Positions 1 to 8,887 of a DNA stretch of 64,000 bases are shown in pieces. The stretch is taken from contig NZ_CBDCWX010000005.1 of the NCBI RefSeq assembly GCF_965223525.1, forward strand, positions 1,426,001 to 1,490,000. Direction: 5' to 3'. Position 1 is the first letter of the stretch; the number at the start of each line of letters is the position of its first letter. The translations under genes were made by a program, and so were the position numbers. The notes under the pieces were generated by a model. That model saw only the letters and a list, made by a program, of their open reading frames with translations, was not told the origin of the DNA and searched no databases. The DNA is from Leptofilum sp965223525 (GTDB taxonomy: Bacteria > Chloroflexota > Anaerolineae > Promineifilales > Promineifilaceae).

Positions 1-1
1 G

Positions 2-568
2 TTTATTAAACTCGTAAAGGATAGGTGGGCGGAACGGCCGTTTTTCCTGTACGGACACAGCATGGGGGGCAACATTGCCCTCAACTACGTCCTGCGCCAC
101 CCTGAGGGATACAATGGCGTCATTGCCTCCGCACCGGCCGTTGGCAAGCTGGATGTGCCGCCGATTTTAGCCCTGATCAGCAAAATAATGTCTAAACTGG
201 CTCCCGCCATGCAGGTAAAAACCAACCTGGAACTCCCAGACATTTCCCGCGATCCCGTAGAAGCCCAAGCGTACGGTGATGATCCGCTTGTTCAAACCTT
301 CGCCACGCCCCGCTTTGGCGTAGAATTTCCCGCCGCCGCCGAATGGGCCATGGCACAAGCCGCCAAATTTAAGCCACCGCTCCTTATGGTTCATGGCGAT
401 AGCGACAACATTGTCAACGTCTCGGCCAGCCGCGACTTTTTTGCCAAAGTGCCGCAGCCAGACAAAAAGCTGATTGTGTATGAAGGCGGCGTGCATGAAT
501 CGCACAACGACATTCACCGCGACCAGGTCATCGCCGACATTGAGCAATGGCTGGAAGCGCATCTGTAA
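2..568 (+). CDS. alpha/beta hydrolase, lysophospholipase-like (C-terminal part)
   Basis: The gene enters from the left edge already in frame, so its true start lies outside the window; 188 codons are visible. The reading continues upstream of the first ATG (62) without a stop and contains the nucleophile elbow GHSMGG, typical of the monoacylglycerol lipase/lysophospholipase family, with the Ser at about residue 20 of the visible part. A later HGDSD and a GGVHESH stretch are good candidates for the acid and histidine of the triad. The family hydrolyses ester bonds of lipids or small esters; the substrate is not shown by the sequence. An ACGGCCGT octamer at 34-41 encodes Glu-Arg-Pro just before the elbow. 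The stop is followed by a small hairpin and then folB. Confidence 0.85.
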   Translation, partial: FIKLVKDRWAERPFFLYGHSMGGNIALNYVLRHPEGYNGVIASAPAVGKLDVPPILALISKIMSKLAPAMQVKTNLELPDISRDPVEAQAYGDDPLVQTFATPRFGVEFPAAAEWAMAQAAKFKPPLLMVHGDSDNIVNVSASRDFFAKVPQPDKKLIVYEGGVHESHNDIHRDQVIADIEQWLEAHL

Positions 569-577
569 ACTAACCGT

Positions 578-603
578 GTCATGCCCGTGAAGACGGGAAT
601 GAC
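578..603. repeat. GTCAT-N-ATGAC hairpin, MDSR-type repeat
   Basis: Arms GTCATGCCCGT and ACGGGAATGAC flank a GAAG loop with one mismatch. It resembles the larger GTCATTCCCGC type element at 24501-24567 and sits directly after a stop codon, so it may also end transcription of the hydrolase. Confidence 0.5.
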
Positions 604-620
604 CCAAGAAAGTGTGTACT

Positions 621-983
621 ATGGACAAAATCATCATTCGTGACTTGCTGCTGCGCGGCATCATCGGCATAAACCCCGACGAGCGCGTGAAGCTGCAAGA
701 TATTCTCATCAACATGGTCATCTGGGCCGATATTCGCCAGGCGGCCAACAGTGACACCATCGAAGATGCGGTAGATTACAAGTCAATCACCAAGCGCGTT
801 ATCCAGCATGTGGAAGAGTCGTCAGACTTTTTGGTGGAGAAGCTAGTGACAGATTTGGCACGTATCGTCATTACAGAGTTTGGCGTGGAGCGGGTAATGG
901 TGCGCGTGGAAAAACCAGGCGCACTCCGCTTTGCCGAATCCGTTGGCATAGAAATTGAGCGCACTCGCGCCGATTTTGACTGA
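621..983 (+). CDS. folB: dihydroneopterin aldolase
   Basis: A 120-residue protein of normal FolB length. It cleaves 7,8-dihydroneopterin to 6-hydroxymethyl-dihydropterin and glycolaldehyde in folate synthesis (cytoplasm). Visible family features are the N-terminal IxDLLLRGIIGINPDER block with the conserved Glu and the C-terminal VRVEKPGALRF block with the catalytic Lys. The ATG at 621 is preferred over a GTG at 612 because AAGAAAG lies at a suitable distance upstream. folK follows 68 bases downstream, supporting a folate pair; the intervening gap holds a small inverted repeat. Confidence 0.92.
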   Translation: MDKIIIRDLLLRGIIGINPDERVKLQDILINMVIWADIRQAANSDTIEDAVDYKSITKRVIQHVEESSDFLVEKLVTDLARIVITEFGVERVMVRVEKPGALRFAESVGIEIERTRADFD

Positions 984-986
984 ATT

Positions 987-1016
987 TATTGCGTAAGTAG
1001 AGTGCAATACGCAATA
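987..1016. repeat. TATTGCGT...ACGCAATA inverted repeat (family 1)
   Basis: Arms TATTGCGT (987-994) and ACGCAATA (1009-1016) between folB and folK. It is a short member of the GCGTATTGCGTA family that recurs at 11854, 21066, 22097, 25984 and 50789. Confidence 0.6.
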
Positions 1017-1051
1017 GCTCAAACTCTCATGGAATCCAGAAGAGCCAGAAA

Positions 1052-1588
1052 ATGCCGAACCAAGTTGTCATCGCGCTGGGATCAAACATTGAGAAAGAGA
1101 AAAATCTGCCGCGAGCGATTGAACTGCTGCGTGAGATGTGTGCGGTTACGGCCGTATCCCCCATTTATGAAACTGAACCCGTTGGTCTGCTGAATCAACC
1201 CAACTTCTGGAACACGGCCGTTCTCATCCAAACCGATCTCACCGCCAGCCAAATCAAGCAGCAAATCATCGGCACGATTGAAACGAGGCTCCAGCGGGTG
1301 CGCCTGCCAGACAAAAACGCGCCACGCACCATTGATGCAGACATTGTGTTGTTTAACGATGCGGTGCTGGAATATGATGGTGGCGACGGCCGTTCGCGCC
1401 CTATCCCCGACCCCGATTTAGCCAAATTCCCCCACGTTGCCGTCCCCGTTGCTGACCTGCTGCCCAATTTTCCTCATCCTGAAACGGGCGAGCCGCTGGG
1501 TCAGTTGGCAGAAAGGTTGATGGCTGAGGTGGTGATTGAATACGGCCGTTCCCCACTGACGGCCGTTGCGGAAAATGTACCAGACTAA
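1052..1588 (+). CDS. folK: 2-amino-4-hydroxy-6-hydroxymethyldihydropteridine diphosphokinase
   Basis: HPPK transfers pyrophosphate from ATP to 6-hydroxymethyl-dihydropterin, the step after FolB. The 178-residue product shows the N-terminal ALGSN motif, the YETEPVG block, and the family signature APRTIDADIVLF at about residues 90-101, whose two Asp residues bind magnesium. Three ACGGCCGT octamers are read here as Thr-Ala-Val and another as Asp-Gly-Arg, in places outside the catalytic signature. The C-terminus overlaps the start of the next gene by about 14 bases, which suggests translational coupling. Confidence 0.93.
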   Translation: MPNQVVIALGSNIEKEKNLPRAIELLREMCAVTAVSPIYETEPVGLLNQPNFWNTAVLIQTDLTASQIKQQIIGTIETRLQRVRLPDKNAPRTIDADIVLFNDAVLEYDGGDGRSRPIPDPDLAKFPHVAVPVADLLPNFPHPETGEPLGQLAERLMAEVVIEYGRSPLTAVAENVPD

Positions 1589-2474
1589 CTACCATCTCAC
1601 CCCTGAATTGCAGAATCGCCTGGAAGCTGTTGCCAAAAAGCAAATTTTGCGAGCTCTGCCTGTTCAGGGAGGCTACACGCCCGCACGACGATTGAAACTC
1701 ACCTTCACCGACAATACGACCTGTTTTGCCAAAATTGGCGCAACCTCAGACACAGCTAGCTATTTACGTCAAGAAAATATTGTTTATCAAACACTGTCTG
1801 GCTCATTCATGCCCCGCTTTCTTGGCTGGGACGATCATCCAGGCAACCCCATTCTTTTGTTGGAAGATTTGAGCCACGCTTTTTGGCCGCCGCCGTGGAA
1901 CGGCCGTCGCATCGGACAAGTGATGGATTCTCTTTCCTTGATGTGGAATGCTTCGATGCCCAATTTGCCTCAACTTACGGCACAAAACTACATCTGGAAT
2001 GGCTGGCAGCAGGTTGCGAATAATCCCGCTCCGTTCCTCTCTTTGGGGCTGACGACGGAGGATTGGTTGGAGCGGGCGCTGCCCGTTTTGTTGGCAATTG
2101 ATTATGAGGCGGTGGTAAACGGCCGTTCCCTCCTCCATTTAGATTTACGCAGCGACAACATCTGCTTTAGTCAAGATCACACCATTTTCATTGATTGGAA
2201 TCTGGTATGTGTAGGAAATCCTAATGTGGATTTGGGCTTTTGGCTCCCCAGTCTACAAGCTGAAGGTGGCCCCGCCCCAGAAACATTGCTGCCCGACGCT
2301 GGCGAGATTGCGGCACTGGTTAGCGGCTTCTTTGCCGCCCGCGCTGGTCTGCCCACCATCCCCAATGCGCCCCGTGTGCGTCACATTCAACAGGTGCAGC
2401 TCAAAACGGCTCTCCCCTGGGCAGTACGTTTACTAAATCTGCCACCGCTGGATGGCGAACGAATACGTTTCTAA
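1575..2474 (+). CDS. aminoglycoside phosphotransferase/choline kinase-fold protein
   Basis: A 299-residue protein with the APH-type kinase fold. It has the Brenner-like catalytic motif HLDLRSDN at about residues 188-195, the metal-binding IDW at about 206-208 followed by DLGFW, and an N-lobe FAKIG that may hold the ATP-binding Lys. Family members phosphorylate small molecules (antibiotics, choline, sugars, amino alcohols); nothing here fixes the substrate, and calling it antibiotic resistance would be unsupported. ATG 1575 is chosen over an upstream TTG (1566); it overlaps the end of folK. The gene is convergent with exonuclease III and the two stops overlap by four bases. Confidence 0.75.
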   Translation: MYQTNYHLTPELQNRLEAVAKKQILRALPVQGGYTPARRLKLTFTDNTTCFAKIGATSDTASYLRQENIVYQTLSGSFMPRFLGWDDHPGNPILLLEDLSHAFWPPPWNGRRIGQVMDSLSLMWNASMPNLPQLTAQNYIWNGWQQVANNPAPFLSLGLTTEDWLERALPVLLAIDYEAVVNGRSLLHLDLRSDNICFSQDHTIFIDWNLVCVGNPNVDLGFWLPSLQAEGGPAPETLLPDAGEIAALVSGFFAARAGLPTIPNAPRVRHIQQVQLKTALPWAVRLLNLPPLDGERIRF

Positions 2475-3244
2475 TCAGCCAGTTGCAAACTTACGGGACA
2501 GTGATCCGATCCCAATACATCGGCGTGGATGGCTGCTTCGGCAATGCGCGGCACTAAATCTGGGCTGGTGAAGAAGTAATCCAGCCGCCAGCCCACGTTG
2601 CGCCCTCGCGCCCCACCGATGTAGCTCCACCACGAGTACGCGCTCGTTTGCTCGGGGTACAAATGCCGGAAGCTGTCCACATACCCCTGCGCCACAATTT
2701 TATCCAGCCAGGCGCACTCCTCTGGCAAAAAGCCAGTCTTTGTACGATTCGGTTTTGGTCTTGCCAGGTCAATTTCCTTGTGTGCCGTGTTCACATCCCC
2801 ACAAAAGATGACGGATTTGCCAGCGGCGAGCAGCTCGTTGCAAAAATCGAGGAAAGCCGCCTTGTACGCCATTTTGAAAGGCACCCGGCTGTGGTCGCGG
2901 CTGCCGTTGGGGAAGTAAGCTCCAATGACAACAAAGTTGTCATACTCGGCCACGATGGTGCGCCCTTCGCGGTCATATGCCTCGATGCCAAGACCAATTT
3001 GCACGTTATTTGGCTCCGTTTTGCTATAGAGCGCCACGCCACTGTACCCTTTCTTCTCCGCCCAGGCCCAGTAAGTGTGGTAGCCAGCGGGCTGGCGCAG
3101 TTCAGGGATTAGCTGGTCGGGGTGGCATTTGGTTTCTTGCAGGCTCAGGATGTCGGGCTGGGCTGAATGGAGCCAATCCAGAAACCCTTTTTTGTGGGCG
3201 GCCCGCAGGCCATTTACGTTCCAGGAGGCGAGTGTGGTTGTCAT
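2471..3244 (-). CDS. xthA: exodeoxyribonuclease III (AP endonuclease)
   Basis: A 257-residue EEP-family nuclease that removes 3' blocking groups and cuts at abasic sites during base excision repair. Diagnostic motifs are SWNVNGLRA near the N-terminus, LQETK with the metal-binding Glu, YFPNG, the CGDVNTAHKEIDL block with the catalytic Asp/Asn pair, the WRLDY segment and the final GSDHCPV with the catalytic His. The start is the ATG at 3244, where MTTTLASWN begins; the reading frame extends 17 codons upstream but that stretch is not family-like. Length fits the ExoIII family. Confidence 0.93.
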   Translation of the reverse strand: MTTTLASWNVNGLRAAHKKGFLDWLHSAQPDILSLQETKCHPDQLIPELRQPAGYHTYWAWAEKKGYSGVALYSKTEPNNVQIGLGIEAYDREGRTIVAEYDNFVVIGAYFPNGSRDHSRVPFKMAYKAAFLDFCNELLAAGKSVIFCGDVNTAHKEIDLARPKPNRTKTGFLPEECAWLDKIVAQGYVDSFRHLYPEQTSAYSWWSYIGGARGRNVGWRLDYFFTSPDLVPRIAEAAIHADVLGSDHCPVSLQLAD

Positions 3245-3378
3245 GCGCTGATTGTACCGAGTTTGGTAGGGATCACGAATATAACGAATAGGCAATTTAG
3301 AAATTCATTAAAGTTGTTCTCAACTGTAACCATACAGGAGACCGGCCACAGCCAGAGAGAAAGATTCGTGGTTCGTTT

Positions 3379-3984
3379 TTAGGCGAGGAGGATTTGTTTA
3401 AAGTATTCAAGGCCGCGTTGGTGGGCAGCTTGTTGCAGGCGGCGCATGAAGCTGTAGTTGCGAGTGGGTTCTTCGGGGCGCGGACGAGAGGTTGCTTTGA
3501 CGGTGAGGATGAGCGCATTGTCTTTGCGCCATTCCAGGCAGGCAGACCATTCGCCTTGCTCTACGTGGGTATCTACGGTGACGTAAGTAAAACCGTAGCG
3601 GCGCGGTTCAAGGATGACCTGCGTAACTTCGGTCATGGTCACGGCATCGAGGATGGGTTTGCCAAACAGGGAAAAGAGGTGAATGCGCTGCACAATGCGG
3701 TCACCAGCTTGTACCCACCGATTCCACAAACCAAAGTCGCTGACGTGGCTCATGACGTCGTGGGGGTAAAATTGGTAGCGCATCAATTTGTCGGACGCTT
3801 TTTTGAAGAGACGGCCGTCTTCATCCACCCCTAGCGGCAGTTCGTAACTATCCATTTGCCAGCTATGGTCAATCGGTTGACCGGGTTGGTACGAACGAGG
3901 CGCACTGTTCCAAATGTCCAAATATTTCACGTCGCAGCAGCCATCGTCGAACCAGTTTAGTTTTGCGGTGGTGAGCAGTTTCAT
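3379..3984 (-). CDS. DUF1990-like protein
   Basis: A 201-residue soluble protein. The middle and C-terminus (RYGFTYVTVDTHVEQGEW, then LILTVKATSRP and a final basic LQQAAHQRG helix) match the layout I know for DUF1990, whose usual block is GFAYGTLPGHPESGEE followed by an aromatic/Arg-rich tail. The biochemical role of that family is not established. Start taken at ATG 3984 (MKLLTTAKL); an ATG six codons upstream is possible. It is transcribed in the same direction as the exonuclease gene but 134 bases upstream of it, so an operon is uncertain. Confidence 0.6.
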   Translation of the reverse strand: MKLLTTAKLNWFDDGCCDVKYLDIWNSAPRSYQPGQPIDHSWQMDSYELPLGVDEDGRLFKKASDKLMRYQFYPHDVMSHVSDFGLWNRWVQAGDRIVQRIHLFSLFGKPILDAVTMTEVTQVILEPRRYGFTYVTVDTHVEQGEWSACLEWRKDNALILTVKATSRPRPEEPTRNYSFMRRLQQAAHQRGLEYFKQILLA

Positions 3985-4218
3985 CGGTCGCTTCTTCCTC
4001 AACGGTGTTGGTGACGTAGAGTATAGACAATTTATCCAAAAAAATCGCTGTGCTTTAGTCCTATTCTAACAATCAGGTAGGGTGTGTTACAAGCACAGGA
4101 TCGGTTCGTTGACTGGCAAATGTTGTTACAAACGGCCGTAACCGAGTGAAAGATGAGTGAATTTTTGGAATCCGACACTTTTATTGGCGTTTGACGGGCG
4201 GAATGTTATGGTTGCGGC

Positions 4219-5121
4219 ATGAATTTTCGTCGAACAATGATTCAGCAACTTGATAAAGCGGTGTTGTACAGTCTGAATCGGCGCGTGCCAGATTCATTGG
4301 AATCCAGTGCAGCCGAAGCGCCAACATTAGAAGATGTATTGGCAAAAACAGAGGTAGATACGCGGCAAACGGCCGTTTACCAACTCACAGCCCCCGGCGA
4401 ACACCCCATCATCCTGCAAAGCCCCATGGGAGAAGTCTGCTGCCGCGCCAAAGTGCGCCCCGCCATAGACCCACATGCGCCGCTGCTTCTGTTTCATCAC
4501 GGCTTTAACGAATATCCTTACACCAGTAGCTGGCGGCGACTGTTTCCCCAAGCTGTGCCGCTGCCTTTCCACACCGCCTGCGTTCAAGCCCCGTTCCACA
4601 CTAGCTGGCTGGAACCTGTAGAAAAAGGATTTACTTCGGTGCAGAGCGTCTACCAGATTTTTGCTGGTTCGTTGCGCCTTATGGAACTGGTGCAGCAGCA
4701 ATTTGAGGCAGAGGGAGCGGCGTACACAGCAGCGGCTGGCGTGAGTTGGGGCGGCATTACCAGCATGATGTATGAAGGCGTGCTGCGGCAAACACGCGCC
4801 GTTATTCCGATGCTCTCTTCTCCCAATTTGGCGCAGGTCATCTGGGACATCTCAGAAATGTTCAATCGCCCCATGCAGCTCACCCAAACAGAGCTACAAA
4901 CCTATTTGGATTTCACTACCTACTACCAGCAATGCGCCCCTGACCGCGTTTTTCCATTGCTAGGTGAAAGCGATCTCTTTTTTCGGATGGAAAATCATGC
5001 GGAACTGTTTGCAGAACGGCCGTTAGTCACCATCCCTGCCGGGCATATTTCAGCCATGTGGCACACCGCCTCCATGCGCGACCACGTTCTTTCCGTGTTG
5101 CACCAGCTCGGTGTTTCCTAG
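4219..5121 (+). CDS. alpha/beta hydrolase-fold protein
   Basis: A 300-residue protein with an oxyanion-type HHGFNE motif at about residues 93-98 and a nucleophile elbow GVSWGG at about 174-179 (Ser176). A late AGHISAMWH supplies a plausible catalytic His. There is no signal peptide. The first 80 residues precede the hydrolase core and are unassigned. No substrate can be inferred. The 234 bases upstream (3985-4218) hold one ACGGCCGT octamer and no gene. Confidence 0.7.
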   Translation: MNFRRTMIQQLDKAVLYSLNRRVPDSLESSAAEAPTLEDVLAKTEVDTRQTAVYQLTAPGEHPIILQSPMGEVCCRAKVRPAIDPHAPLLLFHHGFNEYPYTSSWRRLFPQAVPLPFHTACVQAPFHTSWLEPVEKGFTSVQSVYQIFAGSLRLMELVQQQFEAEGAAYTAAAGVSWGGITSMMYEGVLRQTRAVIPMLSSPNLAQVIWDISEMFNRPMQLTQTELQTYLDFTTYYQQCAPDRVFPLLGESDLFFRMENHAELFAERPLVTIPAGHISAMWHTASMRDHVLSVLHQLGVS

Positions 5122-5244
5122 ATTCTTTTTCCTGTCATAAACCTATCAGAATATTGTTAGCTGCCTGGACGATTTGGTTCAGGCATTTTGTTTATACTGC
5201 AAGCAATAGTTCTGGTGGTTTGGCTGGGGAGCCGGGAGGAAAAA

Positions 5245-6471
5245 ATGTTCCGTGTCGCGTATCGTGCTGGTTTATTGTTGGGAGCGGTCATTCTGGCCCT
5301 GTTCATCGGGGCCAGGGTGATCAATGTTTTCGACCCCTATCGAATTTTAACTGAACAACTTATTGCCGAGGTGGCCGCCGAGCCGCAGCGCACTGTGCAG
5401 CTAAATTCGTATGGCTCGCAGGCGGTCTACCTGCGTCAAACGCTCAAAACCGAGGAAGCGGCTGCCTTTGCCAATTGGCTGGATCAATCGCAAGCGGTAG
5501 AGCTGCTGGAGCTGGTTCCCGCTGGCACAAAGGTGCGGCTGATTGTGGCTGGCGTGGACACGGCCGTTCACCAAATAGCGACCTTTGACGATGATTTGGC
5601 CGAAATTAGCGAGGCGACATCGTTGTCGCACGGTTTGGCGCAGCTACGCGTTTATGACCTAGACAATGGGGATGCTGTTTTATCTGATTTGTACCGGCAG
5701 AGCCAAACCGTCTCTGGTAGTTTGGCGGATGTAAGTGATGGTTTGGGCGATGTGGCAAAGGCCGTTTCTACCGTCACAGAACTGCCCGCTCTGGAAACCA
5801 TCCAGCAGGAAGCGTGGGAATGGCAAAGCTTCTTCACCAACCTGGCGTCCAATGGCCTCATGCCTCAGGCTGCCGCGACGATTGCCAATGATGCAGCCGA
5901 ATTGGTCGGCTTGGTATATTGGGGTATTGAATCCTGGCAGGGCGTTCCGGCCAATATGTTGAGCATTAAACAGCGCATTGATCTGGATGTGGCCTGGCTG
6001 GACGACTTTGAGCAACGATACCAGCAGGCCAAATTAGTCAATGATCGCTGGCAGTTCGACACACTGCGACTGGTATCTTCTTTTGTAGCCGAAAATCATC
6101 AGCCGCTGTTGCTGGGGCTTGTTGGCAGCCTATTGCTGGCGCTAGCTGGCTGGGTTGGCAGCCGCGAACGGGCTACCCTGCCGCAACCTGTGCCGCGGCA
6201 GACTGCTCCCCAGCCTGTACGGTCTCGTCCTAGCCTGGCGTTTCATTGGGCAGACGGCCGTACCGACCACCAAACCCTACCCAGTGTAGGAGAACTGACC
6301 GTCGGTAACATCGTTATCCGGCGGGCGCGTGTGCGCTACTATCTGGAACAACTGGATAACGCCTTTCCTACTCTTTTGAATGGGCAAACCATTAATGGCG
6401 CACGCACCCTCAACGATGGTGATGTACTGCAAATTGGCGAACTGCAAACCGTTTTTCAGCTTGCCGGATGA
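5245..6471 (+). CDS. membrane protein with C-terminal FHA-like domain
   Basis: A 408-residue protein. Start chosen at ATG 5245 because GGGAGGA sits just upstream; the open frame runs further up but lacks a ribosome site. One hydrophobic segment lies near the N-terminus and a second (LLLGLVGSLLLALAGWVGS) about residues 290-310, leaving a large extracytoplasmic region between them. After a Pro-rich spacer, the last 90 residues (VGELTVGN, then LNGQTINGARTLNDGDVLQIG) have the layout of an FHA phosphothreonine-binding domain, though the usual GR and SxxH residues are not clear. A role as a phospho-signalling membrane sensor is inference only. Confidence 0.5.
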   Translation: MFRVAYRAGLLLGAVILALFIGARVINVFDPYRILTEQLIAEVAAEPQRTVQLNSYGSQAVYLRQTLKTEEAAAFANWLDQSQAVELLELVPAGTKVRLIVAGVDTAVHQIATFDDDLAEISEATSLSHGLAQLRVYDLDNGDAVLSDLYRQSQTVSGSLADVSDGLGDVAKAVSTVTELPALETIQQEAWEWQSFFTNLASNGLMPQAAATIANDAAELVGLVYWGIESWQGVPANMLSIKQRIDLDVAWLDDFEQRYQQAKLVNDRWQFDTLRLVSSFVAENHQPLLLGLVGSLLLALAGWVGSRERATLPQPVPRQTAPQPVRSRPSLAFHWADGRTDHQTLPSVGELTVGNIVIRRARVRYYLEQLDNAFPTLLNGQTINGARTLNDGDVLQIGELQTVFQLAG

Positions 6472-6559
6472 CGTTCACTTAGAAACTATTTAACTTTGAC
6501 TCAGGTTTGGTTTAAGTAAGGGGGCTATTCTAACAATCAGAAGTCGCCAAAAGAAGTGT

Positions 6560-6594
6560 TTCGACCCTGGTTCTCCCTCCTGGCCGGGGTCGAA
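6560..6594 (+). terminator. hairpin with short T tract downstream of the FHA-like gene
   Basis: Arms TTCGACCC (6560-6567) and GGGTCGAA (6587-6594) followed by CGCTTTTTG. It is about 90 bases past the stop of the plus-strand gene and fits an intrinsic terminator. Confidence 0.5.
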
Positions 6595-6633
6595 CGCTTT
6601 TTGGGGGGCGTGACAGAATTCATTTGATTTCCG

Positions 6634-6666
6634 AGACCTTTGAGGTTTATCAAACCTCAAAGGTCT
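6634..6666. terminator. bidirectional intrinsic terminator, AGACCTTTGAGGTTT arms
   Basis: A perfect 15-base inverted repeat (6634-6648 and 6652-6666) with a three-base loop, followed by TTTTCTTTTT. It lies between convergent genes and next to the stop of alanine racemase. A related sequence with arms AGACTTTTGAAGTTT occurs at 39412-39472, so it also belongs to a repeat family. Confidence 0.8.
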
Positions 6667-6674
6667 TTTTCTTT

Positions 6675-7832
6675 TTAATCGGCCATGTACAGGCGAGAGA
6701 CGCGGGTGTTGATGTTGGTGAGAATTTCGTAGGGGATGGTGCCAGCCCACTCAGCCAGCTCTTCACAGGTAATAGCAACGTCGCCATCTTCGCTTTCACC
6801 CAGCAGCAAAACCTCATCGTTGTTGTAGGCGCTGTCCCATTCAATGTTGACCATGAGCTGATCCATGCAAATACGGCCGATTACCGGATACCGCTTTCCC
6901 CGAATGATCACCTGTGCCCGTCCCGACATCCGCCGAAAGTAGCCGTCGCCGTACCCCACCGGCACCGTCACCACCCGCACCATGTGGTCGCTTTGCCAGG
7001 TGGAGCCGTAGCTTACCGGGTGGTTAGGCAGCACCACTTTAAAGTACACCACGCGGGATTTCCAGCTCAGCACGGGGCGCACATCAATAGTTTTGGCGAC
7101 ATCGTCTGACGGGTAGACGCCGTAGAGCAGAATTCCGGCACGAACCATGTCGAAATGGCTGCCAAGCAGCTGCAAGATGGCCCCGGAGTTGGCCATGTGG
7201 CGCATGGGGGGCGGTGGCATCCCGCGAGATTCATAAAACGAGAGTACCTGGTTGAAGCGGTCTAGTTGGGTTTGGGCAGATTGGAGAACGGCCGTGTCCG
7301 CATTGGCAAAGTGAGAAAAAATCCCCTCCACCAGACAATGTTCGCAGTGCAAAGCCGCCTCTAGCAGCGAATCTGCATTGTAATAATGCACCCCAATCCG
7401 CTCCATCCCCGTGTCAATTTTCAGGTGAACTTTGGCTTGCACGCCTATCCTAGCGGCGGCTTCGTCAATTTGGGTCAGCTTTTCCACAGAGGAGGCGGTA
7501 AGGGTGAGATCGTGCTGCAAAAAGAGCGGCACTTGGTTGCCAATGATCCCCCCCAGCACCAAAATCGGCGCGGTGATGCCCGCCTCACGCAGCAAAATGC
7601 CCTCTTCCAAAAAGGCCACGCCCAGGTACGGCGCACCCAGTGACACCACATGCCGCGCCACCTCCACCAGCCCATGCCCATACGCATTCGCTTTCAGGAT
7701 GGGCATTACCGTGGCGGGCGCGACGGCGCGTTCAATCGCCCGGTAATTTTCCGTCAGGCGGATGAGGTTCACTTCGATGTAGGTGGGGCGGACAATGCCA
7801 TTGTTGCTAATCGTCGGTTCATTCAAAGTCAT
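6675..7832 (-). CDS. alr: alanine racemase
   Basis: A 385-residue PLP enzyme converting L- to D-alanine for peptidoglycan. The PLP-binding signature LKANAYGHG is at residues 46-54 with Lys47 forming the Schiff base. The second catalytic residue, Tyr, is in the SYGSTW block of the C-terminal beta domain, and the KIDTGMERIG and MANSGA blocks are typical. The first 14 residues are a non-conserved extension. Start ATG 7832. The stop lies a few bases from a strong bidirectional terminator. One octamer is read as Thr-Ala-Val (ADTAVLQSA). Confidence 0.95.
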   Translation of the reverse strand: MTLNEPTISNNGIVRPTYIEVNLIRLTENYRAIERAVAPATVMPILKANAYGHGLVEVARHVVSLGAPYLGVAFLEEGILLREAGITAPILVLGGIIGNQVPLFLQHDLTLTASSVEKLTQIDEAAARIGVQAKVHLKIDTGMERIGVHYYNADSLLEAALHCEHCLVEGIFSHFANADTAVLQSAQTQLDRFNQVLSFYESRGMPPPPMRHMANSGAILQLLGSHFDMVRAGILLYGVYPSDDVAKTIDVRPVLSWKSRVVYFKVVLPNHPVSYGSTWQSDHMVRVVTVPVGYGDGYFRRMSGRAQVIIRGKRYPVIGRICMDQLMVNIEWDSAYNNDEVLLLGESEDGDVAITCEELAEWAGTIPYEILTNINTRVSRLYMAD

Positions 7833-7957
7833 GCCCCGATTTTACCCAACCCCGCAGCTTTGACGATTTCGCCATTTTAACGAATAAAGCAAAGATAATA
7901 GAAGAAATAGCTGTTTGCTCCAATTGTCTAACAGCGTTTAGCTTTAGTGCTCCCTTG

Positions 7958-8887
7958 TTAAGTTTTCTTTTGGATTTCAGAATCCGTTATTAGCTTTCTG
8001 ATTGCTATATTACCTTCGCCTTCTTTCTCTGGGATAATTTGTCTTACCTCTATGGTATCCAATATTAATTGAATACCATTCTCTGTTTGCGTTCTGGATT
8101 TAGTGTTAATCATTAAACCCAAGGTTCTATTTTGAGGAACCTCGAATGTACCCATGTGTGCCAAGTATATGGATGACGTAAACGGCTCTTGAGTATATCC
8201 AAATTCTTCCAGTATTGATTCAACTAAATCATTGATCGCCAGGAAGCCTTTAGACAATGTATTGAAAGCATCATTCTCCTCTCTATAAGTGAAATTCTTA
8301 ATTGATTTACGCTCTGGATTATCAGGAAGCAGAATAAGAATCTGCCCAGGATCATTTTCAAAATGAAAGTAGGAATGATCAACTAGCGCAAAATGGTGCT
8401 CATTTACATCACGCAAATCTCTTATGTATTTGCCACCATTTAACCAATATTTATTTACTTGATCACTAACACCTTTACTAAATCCATATGTAGCCAGCCC
8501 TTTTTTAAACGCCTTATTCAAGCTAGAAGGAACAGCTCTTTTTATGCCTTCGATTTTTTGAAAAATACCAATTAATTCATTTTGTAAGATAACAAGAAGA
8601 GTAAGGCAGGCCGGTATCTGCGAATAAACAAAAAATAACGGTTCTGCGGAAACAGCAATTCTGCTGCTCGAATCAAATTCAATCTGCTTGATATAGTTTC
8701 TTACCAATAAAACAGTTTGTTCTTCTGCTACGTACATATTTCTTAGTGAGGCAAGAATGCAAGAAGAACGGTATAAGAAATGCTCTAACCGATTAGCAAA
8801 TGGTTCATCTTCTCCGCTTGCCCTTAGCAACGTGTTAAGCCTTTGAAAGACACCGTATTCATTTAGTAGATTTGGTTGGTACCTCAT
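7958..8887 (-). CDS. hypothetical protein, possible HEPN-domain protein
   Basis: A 309-residue protein clearly more AT-rich than its neighbours and without any ACGGCCGT octamer, which suggests recent acquisition. I recognise no family with certainty. The middle contains YIRDLRDVNEHHF; the R-D-x3-H spacing is the R(polar)xxxH signature of HEPN RNases and lies after long helical stretches, as in that superfamily. The C-terminal 100 residues look like beta strands. There is no signal peptide; one hydrophobic stretch near residue 95 (LTLLVILQNEL) is probably a helix core. If HEPN, it could be an RNase or toxin; no antitoxin gene is beside it. It stands alone, with about 230 bases upstream carrying no gene. 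Confidence 0.5.
   Translation of the reverse strand: MRYQPNLLNEYGVFQRLNTLLRASGEDEPFANRLEHFLYRSSCILASLRNMYVAEEQTVLLVRNYIKQIEFDSSSRIAVSAEPLFFVYSQIPACLTLLVILQNELIGIFQKIEGIKRAVPSSLNKAFKKGLATYGFSKGVSDQVNKYWLNGGKYIRDLRDVNEHHFALVDHSYFHFENDPGQILILLPDNPERKSIKNFTYREENDAFNTLSKGFLAINDLVESILEEFGYTQEPFTSSIYLAHMGTFEVPQNRTLGLMINTKSRTQTENGIQLILDTIEVRQIIPEKEGEGNIAIRKLITDSEIQKKT

Noticed and set aside
1575..2474. Antibiotic-resistance phosphotransferase
   Set aside because: The APH fold also covers choline, homoserine and sugar kinases; no feature specific to aminoglycosides is visible.
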